64,000 nucleotides of DNA from a virus. Each line of letters starts with the position of its first letter. Position 1 is the stretch's first letter. Position numbers and translations under genes: made by a program. Shown one piece after another: positions 45,007-54,500 of the stretch. The stretch covers positions 31,385 to 95,384 of the IMG/VR virus record IMGVR_UViG_3300025410_000010; one strand, 5' to 3'. The notes under the pieces were generated by a model. It did not search any database, had not been told where the DNA came from, and saw only the letters and a program-made list of their open reading frames with translations.

Positions 45007-46573
45007 AAAAGTAACTGCTGATGTATATCGGCATGGGCAACTGGTCTTCATCAAGTCTGTCACTAATACTTTGATATATTGCAGGATCAAAGTCTGCTAG
45101 AACTGCTGCCATTCTACAAACAAGTAAACAAGCAGAAACTAAATCGTCATGTTCCCCAACTTTAGCTCTAAAACCTATTCCACTTGCTACATATGTCTTA
45201 AGTTCTGAAATTAATGGTTTACTATAAATGATCATCTTACGTGTTTCTATAAGATGTTTGAGTTTTACACCCGCAGCCATTTTGGTCTTGTGGGTAGTAT
45301 TAAATCCTTTACGAAATCTTCTAACATGTCCTTTACGTATAGGTTCACTTAAGAATAATCCAGGAATATGTTCTTCTCCTAGATCTTTAATAGAAGTTAA
45401 ACATGCTTCACCTATAGCATTATTTTCACAACTATAATAAACAGTAGGTTCACCTTGTGATCGAATATATGTTGTGATATCTCTTAATAGGCGAATTTGT
45501 TGGCTAACAGGAGTTGTATTGTGATGCCATTCTCCTATTTGTTTAAATGTTGGCAATTCAAATATTTCTATAGCAGCATAGTCTCCGCCTGTTCCTGTAG
45601 CAGGATCTAATGCAACAAGATAAGTTAATTCTGGTTTAATTTTATCATACCATCTAACTTGACCTGTTTTTTCTTTAGGCTCAATTCCTTGCATTTCTGC
45701 TAAACAAACTGAACTAATAAGTGTTTCATCAAATACTAAGAATTCACATTCGTATTCGCGCCTAAAACGTTCTTCACCAATTCGTCCTAATTCTTCCTGC
45801 ATCCATACTTCGTCGCGATCAGGATGTTCAGACCAGTGTGCTTTATATGGATAAAATCCGTTTATACCTAATTCTCTTTCATTGCCAAACTCGTCAAACT
45901 TATTATTTGCTTCGGTCCATATTAGAGCAAATTGATCTTCATCTGAATTAGGTGTTGATGTAATAATTGCTCGACCACCAGTTGATAATGTAGGAGATAT
46001 TGAAGTCCAAAACTCATTAGCAATAGTAGGAGCAACGAACGCAAACTCATCGCAGTATAGGAGAGATATAGACATACCACGCCCTGTGTTTGATGTAGTA
46101 GTTGCTGAAACAATTCTACTACCATTATCAAATTCTATACTACCTTTATTATATGATATAACACCACAACGTATATGATCAGGACAGAGTTCATAAGCAT
46201 AGCGAACACGCTGCATGATTTCTTGTGATCCGGTATATTTGTGAGCAGCAATTAGTATTGTTGCGTCTGGAGTAAACATTGCGTACCATAATAAGTATCC
46301 AGCCGCAGTAGTTGTCTTACCACTCTGGCGTGGAAGCAAATTAATATTAAATCTGTGATTGTGATAACTGTCAACTAATCTTGTTTGATAGTCAAAAGGT
46401 TCGAATACTAACTTACCTTTAACAGGATGTTGTATATAAAAGAAATTTTCCATGAAATAGTGTGGACCCGTTACCGGATCCATACATGCTGCTATTTCTT
46501 CAATTTGTTTCTCAGTGTAGCGTTCTTTTTTATTTGCTTTTTTCGTAAGAACGCCGTCAAGAGATTTACTCAT
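45005..46573 (-). CDS. 17: Terminase large subunit, T4 gp17 type, 522 aa
   Basis: Walker A NLLPRQSGKTTTAAGYLLWY (about residue 82), Walker B SLLYCDEFAFV (about 170) with the catalytic Glu, motif III-like AIITSTPNSDED, and the RNase H-type nuclease domain starting VALDPATGTGGDYAAIEI and ending GEHDDLVSACLLV. Cuts the concatemer and pumps DNA into the prohead. Length is shorter than T4 gp17 (610), as in related aquatic phages. CATAAATA lies four bases before the ATG. Confidence 0.93.
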   Translation of the reverse strand: MSKSLDGVLTKKANKKERYTEKQIEEIAACMDPVTGPHYFMENFFYIQHPVKGKLVFEPFDYQTRLVDSYHNHRFNINLLPRQSGKTTTAAGYLLWYAMFTPDATILIAAHKYTGSQEIMQRVRYAYELCPDHIRCGVISYNKGSIEFDNGSRIVSATTTSNTGRGMSISLLYCDEFAFVAPTIANEFWTSISPTLSTGGRAIITSTPNSDEDQFALIWTEANNKFDEFGNERELGINGFYPYKAHWSEHPDRDEVWMQEELGRIGEERFRREYECEFLVFDETLISSVCLAEMQGIEPKEKTGQVRWYDKIKPELTYLVALDPATGTGGDYAAIEIFELPTFKQIGEWHHNTTPVSQQIRLLRDITTYIRSQGEPTVYYSCENNAIGEACLTSIKDLGEEHIPGLFLSEPIRKGHVRRFRKGFNTTHKTKMAAGVKLKHLIETRKMIIYSKPLISELKTYVASGIGFRAKVGEHDDLVSACLLVCRMAAVLADFDPAIYQSISDRLDEDQLPMPIYISSYF

Positions 46574-46577
46574 GAAT

Positions 46578-46585
46578 TATTTATG
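46578..46585 (-). promoter_or_regulatory. T4-type late promoter of gp17
   Basis: Minus strand CATAAATA, four bases before the ATG, so the gp17 mRNA is nearly leaderless. Confidence 0.65.
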
Positions 46586-46589
46586 GATA

Positions 46590-47456
46590 TTATTCACCGA
46601 GTTTAAACTTTTCCCATTCAGACATAATAGTATTTTCCATAGCCATTGGGCTGTCGCCTTGCTTATAGCTTTTTGGATACATTGTCTTTGGCTTGTTTAA
46701 ACCACCAGCAAGATCCTTAGTCATATATTCAATATCACTATATTTTGGATCTGGCTCATTCTGATAGCTTTCGTCTTTTTCACTACCATATTCTTTATTT
46801 TTGCTTGATAGTGCTTGATCGATTGCTTTTAGACGATCGTGTATTTCTTTGAAACTGCTATTAGCAGTTAGACTTTTATTATCGTCTTTAGCAACTGGAG
46901 GTTGTATAACACCTGGGTTATCAGAAGTTGGCATAATTGCACATTCATCTTCAACATCGCCTGGCTCGTCTCTCATACGATCAAATTCGTCTGGATCACT
47001 TTCCTCATCGTCGTCTCCCCAATCTATATGATCAGGACCAGCAAATTGATTTAGATTTGGGCCTTCTTCCATATCTGGTGGAGCAACTTGTGAACTTGTT
47101 GAAGGTCCACCTGTTGGTGCTTCTGATGGATCAGGCATCATTACTGATTGTCCAATTGCTTCAGGAGCAGTATGTGGTGCCATATCACCTGGAGGTGCTG
47201 GAGGAACTGCTGGACCATCTCCCTTACCTACAATGTCAATAGCCTTCATCATTGGCATTGGAGGAGGGGATGATACCGGTGGCATCATGTCAGGGGTAAC
47301 TGGACGTGGGCTTGAGAGGTTGGTTACCTTCGCCAATACCTCACCTACGTCGCAGGGTGAATCACCACTAACATTGATGCTTACATTAACGCCTTCGTTA
47401 ATGTTACTCTTTTTATCAGACTCGAAGATCTGTAATAGTTTTTTCATATCACTCAT
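46590..47456 (-). CDS. Proline-rich acidic protein, possible internal head protein, 288 aa
   Basis: N-terminus MSDMKKLLQIFESDKK is like a gp21-processed capsid-targeting peptide (I-F-E at residues 11-13). The rest is disordered: PPPMPMMKAIDIVGKGD, AVPPAPPGDMAPH, then acidic stretches (WGDDDEESDPDEFDRMRDEP) and a small ordered part near the end. No catalytic motif. It overlaps the gene at 47453 by four bases. Either a scaffold or an internal protein. Confidence 0.5.
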   Translation of the reverse strand: MSDMKKLLQIFESDKKSNINEGVNVSINVSGDSPCDVGEVLAKVTNLSSPRPVTPDMMPPVSSPPPMPMMKAIDIVGKGDGPAVPPAPPGDMAPHTAPEAIGQSVMMPDPSEAPTGGPSTSSQVAPPDMEEGPNLNQFAGPDHIDWGDDDEESDPDEFDRMRDEPGDVEDECAIMPTSDNPGVIQPPVAKDDNKSLTANSSFKEIHDRLKAIDQALSSKNKEYGSEKDESYQNEPDPKYSDIEYMTKDLAGGLNKPKTMYPKSYKQGDSPMAMENTIMSEWEKFKLGE

Positions 47457-48019
47457 TTTTTCTTACCTCTCAAGTCTGGCAATTTGTGATTCCCTAATGG
47501 AGCATCAACACTATCTGATTTATATGGTTTATTCATTTCAGTGTCTAGCTTAGTATTTTTATAACTTGTTAAGTCCTTAAATAGACTTAAAATTCTTTTC
47601 TCACCAACCATATCCTGTGCTACATCGCCATATGGATTTTCAAGTTCGGATTCTAATTTTACAATATATCCTTCTGGTGCAGGTTCTTGATACATTTCAG
47701 TTGGCTCACCGGCAATACGAACAACAAAGCACTCTGGATTTATAAGAGCTGCTTCATGAATCTCTTGCATAATTTCTGGAGGAGTTACTGGATAATTTGC
47801 TGTTATCTCAAAAATATGAACTTCTCTATTTTCTAATTGTGGAAAGTCTATTGGTAATTTTTGAATAGGTGTAGTTGTCTTTTCACCTATTGTTACATCC
47901 CACTTAGCTAATATATTTTTTAGAGTAGACTCAAACTTTTCAGGAAGATCGCCTGCGACCTTAACCTTAAAATTCCAAGTTTTCTTACTCTCTGTTAGAT
48001 AATCTTTTAGATTCTTCAT
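47453..48019 (-). CDS. Putative head-associated protein with targeting sequence, 188 aa
   Basis: N-terminus MKNLKDYLTESKKTWNF again shows L-T-E, the pattern cut by gp21, within the first ten residues. The body is an alpha-beta domain (FKVKVAGDLPEKFESTLKNI, HIFEITANYPVTPPEIMQEI) and a basic C-terminus. AGGAAATAAC precedes the ATG, and a late promoter lies at 48037-48044. The head location is inference from the N-terminus and position. Confidence 0.5.
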   Translation of the reverse strand: MKNLKDYLTESKKTWNFKVKVAGDLPEKFESTLKNILAKWDVTIGEKTTTPIQKLPIDFPQLENREVHIFEITANYPVTPPEIMQEIHEAALINPECFVVRIAGEPTEMYQEPAPEGYIVKLESELENPYGDVAQDMVGEKRILSLFKDLTSYKNTKLDTEMNKPYKSDSVDAPLGNHKLPDLRGKKK

Positions 48020-48035
48020 GGTTATTTCCTATGAA

Positions 48036-48533
48036 TTATTTATCCATTTTTTTAAGTTTCTCAAGTAGACTATTGCGATCAGTAACTACATATCCCGTTA
48101 CATCAATGGGTCCATTATCGTCACTTCCGTGAGCATCCTGGTCTAACTTTTGTTTTTTAAGTTGTAATTCTACAATTCTTAACTTTTTTTCCATCTTTGC
48201 TGTTTTAGCATCAATAGCGTTTTTAAGCATGGCAGTAGCAACTTCAAATAATTTACCGCTATAACGAGTTTCAACATTCATGCCGAGATCCATAAGATCG
48301 TCATATGCTTTAGTTGCTTTTTCAGCAAGATCATCAAATTCTTTATCTGCTATCTGTCCTAAACCTTCTACAGGAGGTAATGCTTGTGATATTTTATCAA
48401 ACTCACGCATAGTGTGTTCAATTTCTTCTTGCTTGGCTATTGCTTTAGCCTGTACCTTAATTTCTTGTTCTACTTCCTTAACACTCTCTTGGTATTCGGG
48501 AAGGTTTAAAAGCTCTTCAAGTTTCTTAGTCAT
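48036..48533 (-). CDS. 16: Terminase small subunit, gp16-like, 165 aa
   Basis: Helical protein of the length of T4 gp16 (164). FDDLAEKATKAYDDLMDLGM, GKLFEVATAMLKNAIDAKTA and KMEKKLRIVELQLKKQKLDQ give the central coiled-coil region; the C-terminus is GYVVTDRNSLLEKLKKMDK. Position just upstream of the gp17 group and downstream of gp4 supports it. Gp16 regulates cutting by gp17. The call rests on layout and length. Confidence 0.7.
   Translation of the reverse strand: MTKKLEELLNLPEYQESVKEVEQEIKVQAKAIAKQEEIEHTMREFDKISQALPPVEGLGQIADKEFDDLAEKATKAYDDLMDLGMNVETRYSGKLFEVATAMLKNAIDAKTAKMEKKLRIVELQLKKQKLDQDAHGSDDNGPIDVTGYVVTDRNSLLEKLKKMDK
48037..48044 (-). promoter_or_regulatory. T4-type late promoter
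   Basis: Minus strand GATAAATA in the last codons of the gp16-like gene, about 17 bases before the ATG at 48019. Confidence 0.65.
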
Positions 48534-48544
48534 GTTCTTACTTA

Positions 48545-48982
48545 TTATTTTTTCTTTCCGTTGTGGAAAATATCGTTTTCATTTATAACTCGAAAGATTA
48601 TTCCTCGTTGTTTACACCAAGCCTTTGCTGCTTCCCATTTAGCCATATTCTTTATATATTGAAATTGATTTACTTTATTTTTTCCAACTTTTTCAAGTAA
48701 TTGTTGATTACTTGGTTTAATTTCTACTACCTCTGCATGTTGTTTACCACTTTTATCGTGATAAACAATAAAAAAATCTGGAACATAAATTGTTTGTTTT
48801 CCGGTTGTTGGATCTCTATAAGGGATTTGTACTGCTTCGCTTGCCCATTGTGTTATTGCAGGATTGTTATCACAAAATTGCATAAAAACATGTTCCCATC
48901 CTGATCTGTACTTTGGAGTTTTAGTTCCTACATATTTTTCTGGATTTTTAGGTTCAAATTTTCCTTGAGCAAATCTTCCCAT
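48545..48982 (-). CDS. 4: Head completion protein, T4 gp4 (gp50) type, 145 aa
   Basis: PKNPEKYVGTKTPKYRSGWE, FMQFCDNNPAITQWASEAVQ, IPYRDPTTGKQTIYVPDFFI, AEVVEIKPSNQQLL: the order E...PD...ExK of a nuclease-like fold, as in gp4, which closes the portal after packaging. Length matches T4 gp4 (150). It starts one base from the end of the gene at 48982. Confidence 0.88.
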   Translation of the reverse strand: MGRFAQGKFEPKNPEKYVGTKTPKYRSGWEHVFMQFCDNNPAITQWASEAVQIPYRDPTTGKQTIYVPDFFIVYHDKSGKQHAEVVEIKPSNQQLLEKVGKNKVNQFQYIKNMAKWEAAKAWCKQRGIIFRVINENDIFHNGKKK

Positions 48983-49365
48983 TAAGGTAAAACATTCCTT
49001 AATTCAAAATTAATATTATCAACATTATGAAATCTTGTACCTAACGTACTTATTCTTAATCTGTTATTATTTAAAATTTGTTTAACAACATTACTTAATT
49101 GAACACCGTTAAGAGTTTTTAATGTATCAATAAATTTTAAAACATTAACATTTTGTATTTTAGCTTGTGAAATTAAAACTGTAGCAATAGATTCTGCCGC
49201 TGTTTGATCAAATCCTCTACTAGTAAAAAATGCAACAGATGTATTTAATACGTCACTAGACACATTATAACTAGTTTGATAATATGTATTAAAATATACT
49301 CTACCAGCATCAGAACTATCTTTAGATTTTACTGGAGGTAAATTTGAAATAGGTTGAATAGACAT
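48982..49365 (-). CDS. Hypothetical virion-type protein, 127 aa
   Basis: YFNTYYQTSYNVSSDVLNTS, VAFFTSRGFDQTAAESIATV, LISQAKIQNVNVLKFIDTLK, a helical core, then RISTLGTRFHNVDNINFELR. In a block of head and tail genes, so probably structural. No homolog named. AAGGAAAAAT precedes the ATG. Confidence 0.6.
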   Translation of the reverse strand: MSIQPISNLPPVKSKDSSDAGRVYFNTYYQTSYNVSSDVLNTSVAFFTSRGFDQTAAESIATVLISQAKIQNVNVLKFIDTLKTLNGVQLSNVVKQILNNNRLRISTLGTRFHNVDNINFELRNVLP

Positions 49366-49374
49366 TATTTTTCC

Positions 49375-50775
49375 TTATGCAAATGGATTTACAGGAATAT
49401 CTGCTGTAGATGGTTGTGGATTATTATTAATTATTTCTGATGTTGAAATATTATTACTAGTAACAGCATCACCTTGATTGAAATAACTTATATCTACAGG
49501 ACCTGAAGTTTCAGAAACAGATACACCGTTATTATAACTATTAAAAATTTTAGATTCTGTTGATGCTAATGTTGTTGTAGGTAATGAAGAAGAATAAACG
49601 TCTGAAATTACAGGAGTAGCATTAATTCCTACTGATGAAAATTGACTGTTAATCCCTTGTTGAATAACACTAGGTGAATTATAAATGGAATTATCAACAG
49701 GTGCTGTTAATATAGTATTACCTAAATCACTAACTGTAGCTAATCCTGTATTAGTAGTCCCAGTAGTAACAGCAGATACAGTTTGAGCAGTTGGAAAAAG
49801 ATAACTTTGAAGTCCACTAGTTGTAACTGCACTATTTGCATATGCTAAAGGATTAAGATAAGATGCAGATCCGTATGATAATAATCCAGAGGATGTTGCA
49901 GCTAGACCTAATTGTTGTAATCCAGAAACTCCGGCAGTTACTGGAGTTAATGGATTAAATGCAGGAGGTTCAAAAAAGTTTGCAGGAGTTGTTTCAAGAC
50001 CACCAAATGTTGTTGACTGTAAAAGAAGTTGATTAGGAAGATTGAGAGGACTCATTGAATTATCATAATGTAAAACAGCAAATCCTGTAGGATTATCATT
50101 TGTAATAACACCACTAGAATATATAACAGCATCATATACAAGTGTCATATTATTTTCTACAACACCATTACCTTCTGATTGATCCATTGTATCATGTTCC
50201 CATGATGTAATTTTAGGATTACAAAGTAGGTAACTAGTAAATTTACGTTTTGATAATGTAATTAATTGAACACTCTTAAAAAATGGATCTTGAATATCAT
50301 TATCTAAACCATAACGATAAGACCATTGATCTTTACCGTCGTATGTATGAGGTTTATATGCAGGTGGATTAGTATCTGTATAAGGAGATGCTATATTCAT
50401 TCTATCTGCAATATAATATCCGTAGTAAAGTGCCCATAAACTATTTGTAACGCCGATATTATCGTCGTGCATTGTTATTTTAACTGGATCATATGATATA
50501 CTTGTATAAGTTTTAGTTTTTCGATTATATTGATTTAATTCTTCAACATTTAAAGTATATCTAGGTAAATCCATCTTTTTAACTAGATAATTTAATTCTA
50601 ATTGACTCTGTTGCTGAAATTGTGTTCCTTGTGGAATAGCATTTTGATTTATATTAAAAACAGCATAATGAAGAAATTTTGGCTTCGGTGCTAATCTATA
50701 TGTATCATCAACATATAGTCTTGCAGCATGTTGCCAATCACGTAAATTTAATCCAATTGTAAAATCAGTCGACAT
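49375..50775 (-). CDS. Baseplate tail-tube-fold protein (gp48/gp54-like), 466 aa
   Basis: Residues 1-230 look like the tail tube fold: LNYLVKKMDLPRYTLNVEEL, NQYNRKTKTYTSISYDPVKI, TMHDDNIGVTNSLWALYYGY, then FFKSVQLITLSKRKF. In T4 both gp48 and gp54 have this fold and initiate the tube on the baseplate. The C-terminal 230 residues are Ser/Thr/Gly-rich and loosely repeated (LGLAATSSGLLSYG). An ACTAAATA late motif ends exactly five bases before the ATG, and there is no ribosome binding site. Confidence 0.65.
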   Translation of the reverse strand: MSTDFTIGLNLRDWQHAARLYVDDTYRLAPKPKFLHYAVFNINQNAIPQGTQFQQQSQLELNYLVKKMDLPRYTLNVEELNQYNRKTKTYTSISYDPVKITMHDDNIGVTNSLWALYYGYYIADRMNIASPYTDTNPPAYKPHTYDGKDQWSYRYGLDNDIQDPFFKSVQLITLSKRKFTSYLLCNPKITSWEHDTMDQSEGNGVVENNMTLVYDAVIYSSGVITNDNPTGFAVLHYDNSMSPLNLPNQLLLQSTTFGGLETTPANFFEPPAFNPLTPVTAGVSGLQQLGLAATSSGLLSYGSASYLNPLAYANSAVTTSGLQSYLFPTAQTVSAVTTGTTNTGLATVSDLGNTILTAPVDNSIYNSPSVIQQGINSQFSSVGINATPVISDVYSSSLPTTTLASTESKIFNSYNNGVSVSETSGPVDISYFNQGDAVTSNNISTSEIINNNPQPSTADIPVNPFA

Positions 50776-50780
50776 GTAAG

Positions 50781-50788
50781 TATTTAGT
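50781..50788 (-). promoter_or_regulatory. T4-type late promoter
   Basis: Minus strand ACTAAATA, just after a terminator and exactly five bases before the ATG at 50775. The predicted mRNA is leaderless. Confidence 0.6.
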
Positions 50789-50792
50789 CAAT

Positions 50793-50819
50793 AAAAAAGA
50801 CCAGTTTTTATACTGGTCT
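50793..50819 (-). terminator. Rho-independent terminator after gp19
   Basis: Minus strand AGACCAGT, loop ATAAAA, ACTGGTCT, then TTTTTATT. It ends the tail tube transcript before the next late promoter. Confidence 0.85.
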
Positions 50820-50850
50820 CTTTTACTGTCTAGGATGATATTACTAACTA

Positions 50851-51480
50851 TTAACCGCCACCTGTTGATAGTACACCAAATGTTCTTAGTAGAGGTACGC
50901 CAATACCTGCTCTATCATAAGGTGTCTGTATGCAGTTATCAAATTTAATTGAAAGTGTGATTGTAACTGGATCGCTAGTAGTATATGCTAATGAATTGTA
51001 GTTAGCATTTTGAATGTAACAACCATACATTTCAGTTGTTTCAAGAACGTTTGGAATATTAACGCCATTACCACCGTCAAGTATTTCAATTCTCAGTGCA
51101 AACTTATAATCAACACCTGATGCAGCTGATGCTTGTTCGTAGAAATCAAATTGTTTCTGTAACTGTTCGCCAACTAATTGCTGGACTGCTCCGCCAGCAT
51201 CCTCACGGACTGTGAGTGTAATTGGATCCCATGCTGGTTTACCTGCTAGATAAACACGGCTATTGTAAGTATCTAATGTGATATCATCAAATGTTACGTT
51301 TGGACGAGTTACATCAACAACTTGTTTTGTTAGTTCTGTTGATACTTGTGTTGGACCTCCAAAGTTAGCTAAAGTAACTCTAAAACGATACTGTAGCTTT
51401 GGCATCAAAAGCGTTTGGTTAGGCGCTGTCACGTTTGATGCTAGAGGCACTGAAAATTTTGATAATGTTGAAATTGCCAT
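50851..51480 (-). CDS. 19: Tail tube protein gp19, 209 aa
   Basis: PKLQYRFRVTLANFGGPTQV, LTKQVVDVTRPNVTFDDITL, DTYNSRVYLAGKPAWDPITL, TVREDAGGAVQQLVGEQLQK and YGCYIQNANYNSLAYTTSDP are the hallmarks of T4 gp19-type tube subunits. The length is slightly above T4 (163). Terminators on both sides and its own late promoter (51504-51511) fit a highly made structural protein. Confidence 0.93.
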   Translation of the reverse strand: MAISTLSKFSVPLASNVTAPNQTLLMPKLQYRFRVTLANFGGPTQVSTELTKQVVDVTRPNVTFDDITLDTYNSRVYLAGKPAWDPITLTVREDAGGAVQQLVGEQLQKQFDFYEQASAASGVDYKFALRIEILDGGNGVNIPNVLETTEMYGCYIQNANYNSLAYTTSDPVTITLSIKFDNCIQTPYDRAGIGVPLLRTFGVLSTGGG

Positions 51481-51503
51481 CCTAGACTCCTAATTTCTCT
51501 TTG

Positions 51504-51511
51504 TATTTATT
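51504..51511 (-). promoter_or_regulatory. T4-type late promoter of gp19
   Basis: Minus strand AATAAATA, 23 bases before the ATG, with TTAGGAG between. Confidence 0.75.
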
Positions 51512-51529
51512 CCCTTAATCATTTGTTAA

Positions 51530-51562
51530 ATTGCTGGGTTAGGCAGTTAATAACCCAGCAAT
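51530..51562 (-). terminator. Hairpin overlapping the sheath stop codon
   Basis: Minus strand ATTGCTGGGTTA and TAACCCAGCAAT form a 12-bp stem, and the sheath TAA lies in the loop region. The T run is short (TTTAAC). Probable terminator of the sheath transcript. Confidence 0.65.
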
Positions 51563-54500
51563 TGATCCTGTATTCTTTAATCTAAGTGGTATATAGATGA
51601 ACTCGATTGCCTTAACTGGTTCAATAGCAATGTCTAACCAAAGTTCATTACGATCGATTCTAGTTGGCGTATTATTTGTTTCATCACATACAACTAAGAA
51701 GTCATAGATTGCTCTCTGACCTACAAGCTCTAGCATTAAACTATCTGCAGATGCCTTAATTTCATCTCTTGTTATCTTATCGTTTGGTTCAAAGATGTAT
51801 GGTTTGCACAATATATCAAGTCGACCTCTTAGATAAACAACAAGTCTAGCTACATTAACTCTATCAAGTGAACTTGCTGCTGCATAACGTGTCTTCTGAC
51901 CAAAGATTGTTATACCTGCACTTGTTAAGAATGTTATTGGGTTTACACTAACATTATACAATGCATCTCTTTGACCTTCGTTTAATGCAATACTCTGGAA
52001 TTCACCAGTTTGAGAATTAATATATCCGATTGCAGTTGCATTTGTAACGCCTCCTCTACGTATACCTGCTGGTGCAAACCATGGATAACTAACAGCGTCA
52101 CTAAGTGCTATAGTCTTAAGAACCATATGACTTGGCGGAACAACAATGTTATTACCGAGATTATCAGTAGTGTATCCTGATGGATAATAAACAGCCAAAT
52201 ATTCGTAGTATGTTATTAATCCGTCGTCGCCGTTATCTAATGCAAGATTAACATTTGATCCCCAATTAGATAAGCTTGTTGCGTCTGATGTAAGTCTAAA
52301 TGGACTATCACCGATAATGAAACTATGCTCTCTACGATCTAAGTTTAGAACTCTCATATTAGCAATAGTCTCACAATAACCTGGGCAAGCAATTAACGTA
52401 AATGTATTTCTTTCCCAATCACGTATTGGTTGATTAGTGTCAATCATTGATTTAAGTGCTTTAACTACAACTTTGCGTTGTGCCTTACGACCAAAGAGTC
52501 CTGCACCATTTTCAGCATTGCCACTTGCATTGACCCAACGATGTGGGTAATAAGTATCCATGCTCTCACCGTAAAAACGAATGTTATCTGTATTAGGATT
52601 AATGTGATTAAGAGAAAATTTCTTAACATTAAATCCACTTCTACGTGTATTGAATAACATTATTCCACGTGGATAAAGTAAAGGATCTGGAGCATCAAAA
52701 TCAACAAAGTTACTTGTTAAGAGATCAGTAATTGCCCCTGGTAAATTACTATTTGCTCCTGATGTATTATATCTTGCATCAGCAAATACAATACCAAGTT
52801 CAGTTGTTTGATCTGTATTATCAACAGGTGTCCAAACTAAATTAAATCCATCCCATCTATACATTGATGGATAATGCTCAAGATCGCTAGTATCAATCCA
52901 AATATCACCATTTCTTAATGTAGATCCATCACTTTGTGTAGTTGGCTTTGTTGACATAATAATTGGACCATTAGGATCTGTTTGGAAATCAGGATCAATA
53001 TTATAGTAAGGTGATGTATGATCCAAATAACCTACCCATTTTAGACCATTGTGAATCATTATATCAACTTGATCTAGTATTGAATTATACCATAAACGAC
53101 CGTTTGCAGGTAAATTCTGTGGAGCCATATCACTAGCAGTATAAATTAGTGGCTTCCAATTTGTAGCAATAAACCAGTTTGTAGGATAGTATTCTGTTGG
53201 AATAATACCCGGAATTGGTGTTCCAACAATAGGATCGTTTGGATCTTGGTATAGATTTGCTGTTCCTAGTGCTGTACTGTTATTCCAAGGTGTGAAGCCT
53301 ATATGAAGTAAAGGAGTATTAAGACCTTCTCTTAATCTCATGTCTCCACCAATTTTATGAGTAATAACTACTCTGTTATAAGAATCAACAGTTGCTACAA
53401 TATATTTAAAAGCACCCTGTGATTGTCCGTTAACTATTACAGAGCCTGCAGAATTAATTGCATTGGCAAAAAACTGAGAATCTTGTGGAGCACCGTGTGC
53501 TGTAAATTCAATTGTTTTAAATGCTTGTAATCCCGGAACACCTGCTTGTGTTTCAGCAAGTAAGAACTTATATTGAGTACCATTAATAAATGTAGATGCT
53601 GTAATAGGAACTGATACAATCTGTGTTGGGGAAGGAACTGTTCTTCTCCAAATTTTAAAATCTGCAACACGTGGCATTGTTCCAATATCATAACTTTCAT
53701 CAAAGTCATATTGTACAAAAACTGTTCCTGTTGCAAGATTCTTTCCGCCGCCTACTCCGTCTAATTCGAATGTTGCATCTTCAACACTTGAATATAAAGG
53801 TGCTGCTACTGGATCCCATGCTTCTGTATTACTATTCCATACTTTAACTCTCCAACGAGCGCCTAAATTAACATCTGTTGTTTTAATCCATACAGAACCT
53901 GTTGGACGAGGAGCAGGATCACTTGATTTAAAGCGAGGAACAGTTGTATGTGGACTAATTTGCATATAAGGACCATAATATGTTCCTATAGCAATACCTA
54001 CACTACTATCGCTTTGTGAAAGTGATACTAAGTTTCCAGTACCTGCTGCAATAACAATAGCATTTGATTGAGTACTGTCTAATTGAGGACTGTCAACAGC
54101 ACCGTTGCCGTAAATTTCTAACTGATAATCAACTACTGCTGCACTTACACCTCTAATACCTGCATTGGTGATTCGATCAGCTAAATCAGTGAGTAAAGTT
54201 GAATTCGCCTGAACTTCAACACCATTAATAATCATGCTGCTACCACTTACAACAGATGGATTTACTTTTGATCCTTTAATTGTTGGCCAACTTGCAGCCC
54301 AATCGTTAGAACCAACTTCAACCCAAGTTCCTGCACGATTTTTAAAGAATAGTCTATTAATATTAGTTACTGAAACAAGTGCATATTCTCCTGCAGAACC
54401 AATTGATCCTAATGGTGGACTATAAGTAAGTTCTGCATTAGAATAATCAAGCATTGTTGGATCTGTAATGATCATTGGAATTTGATTTGTAAACTTTTGT

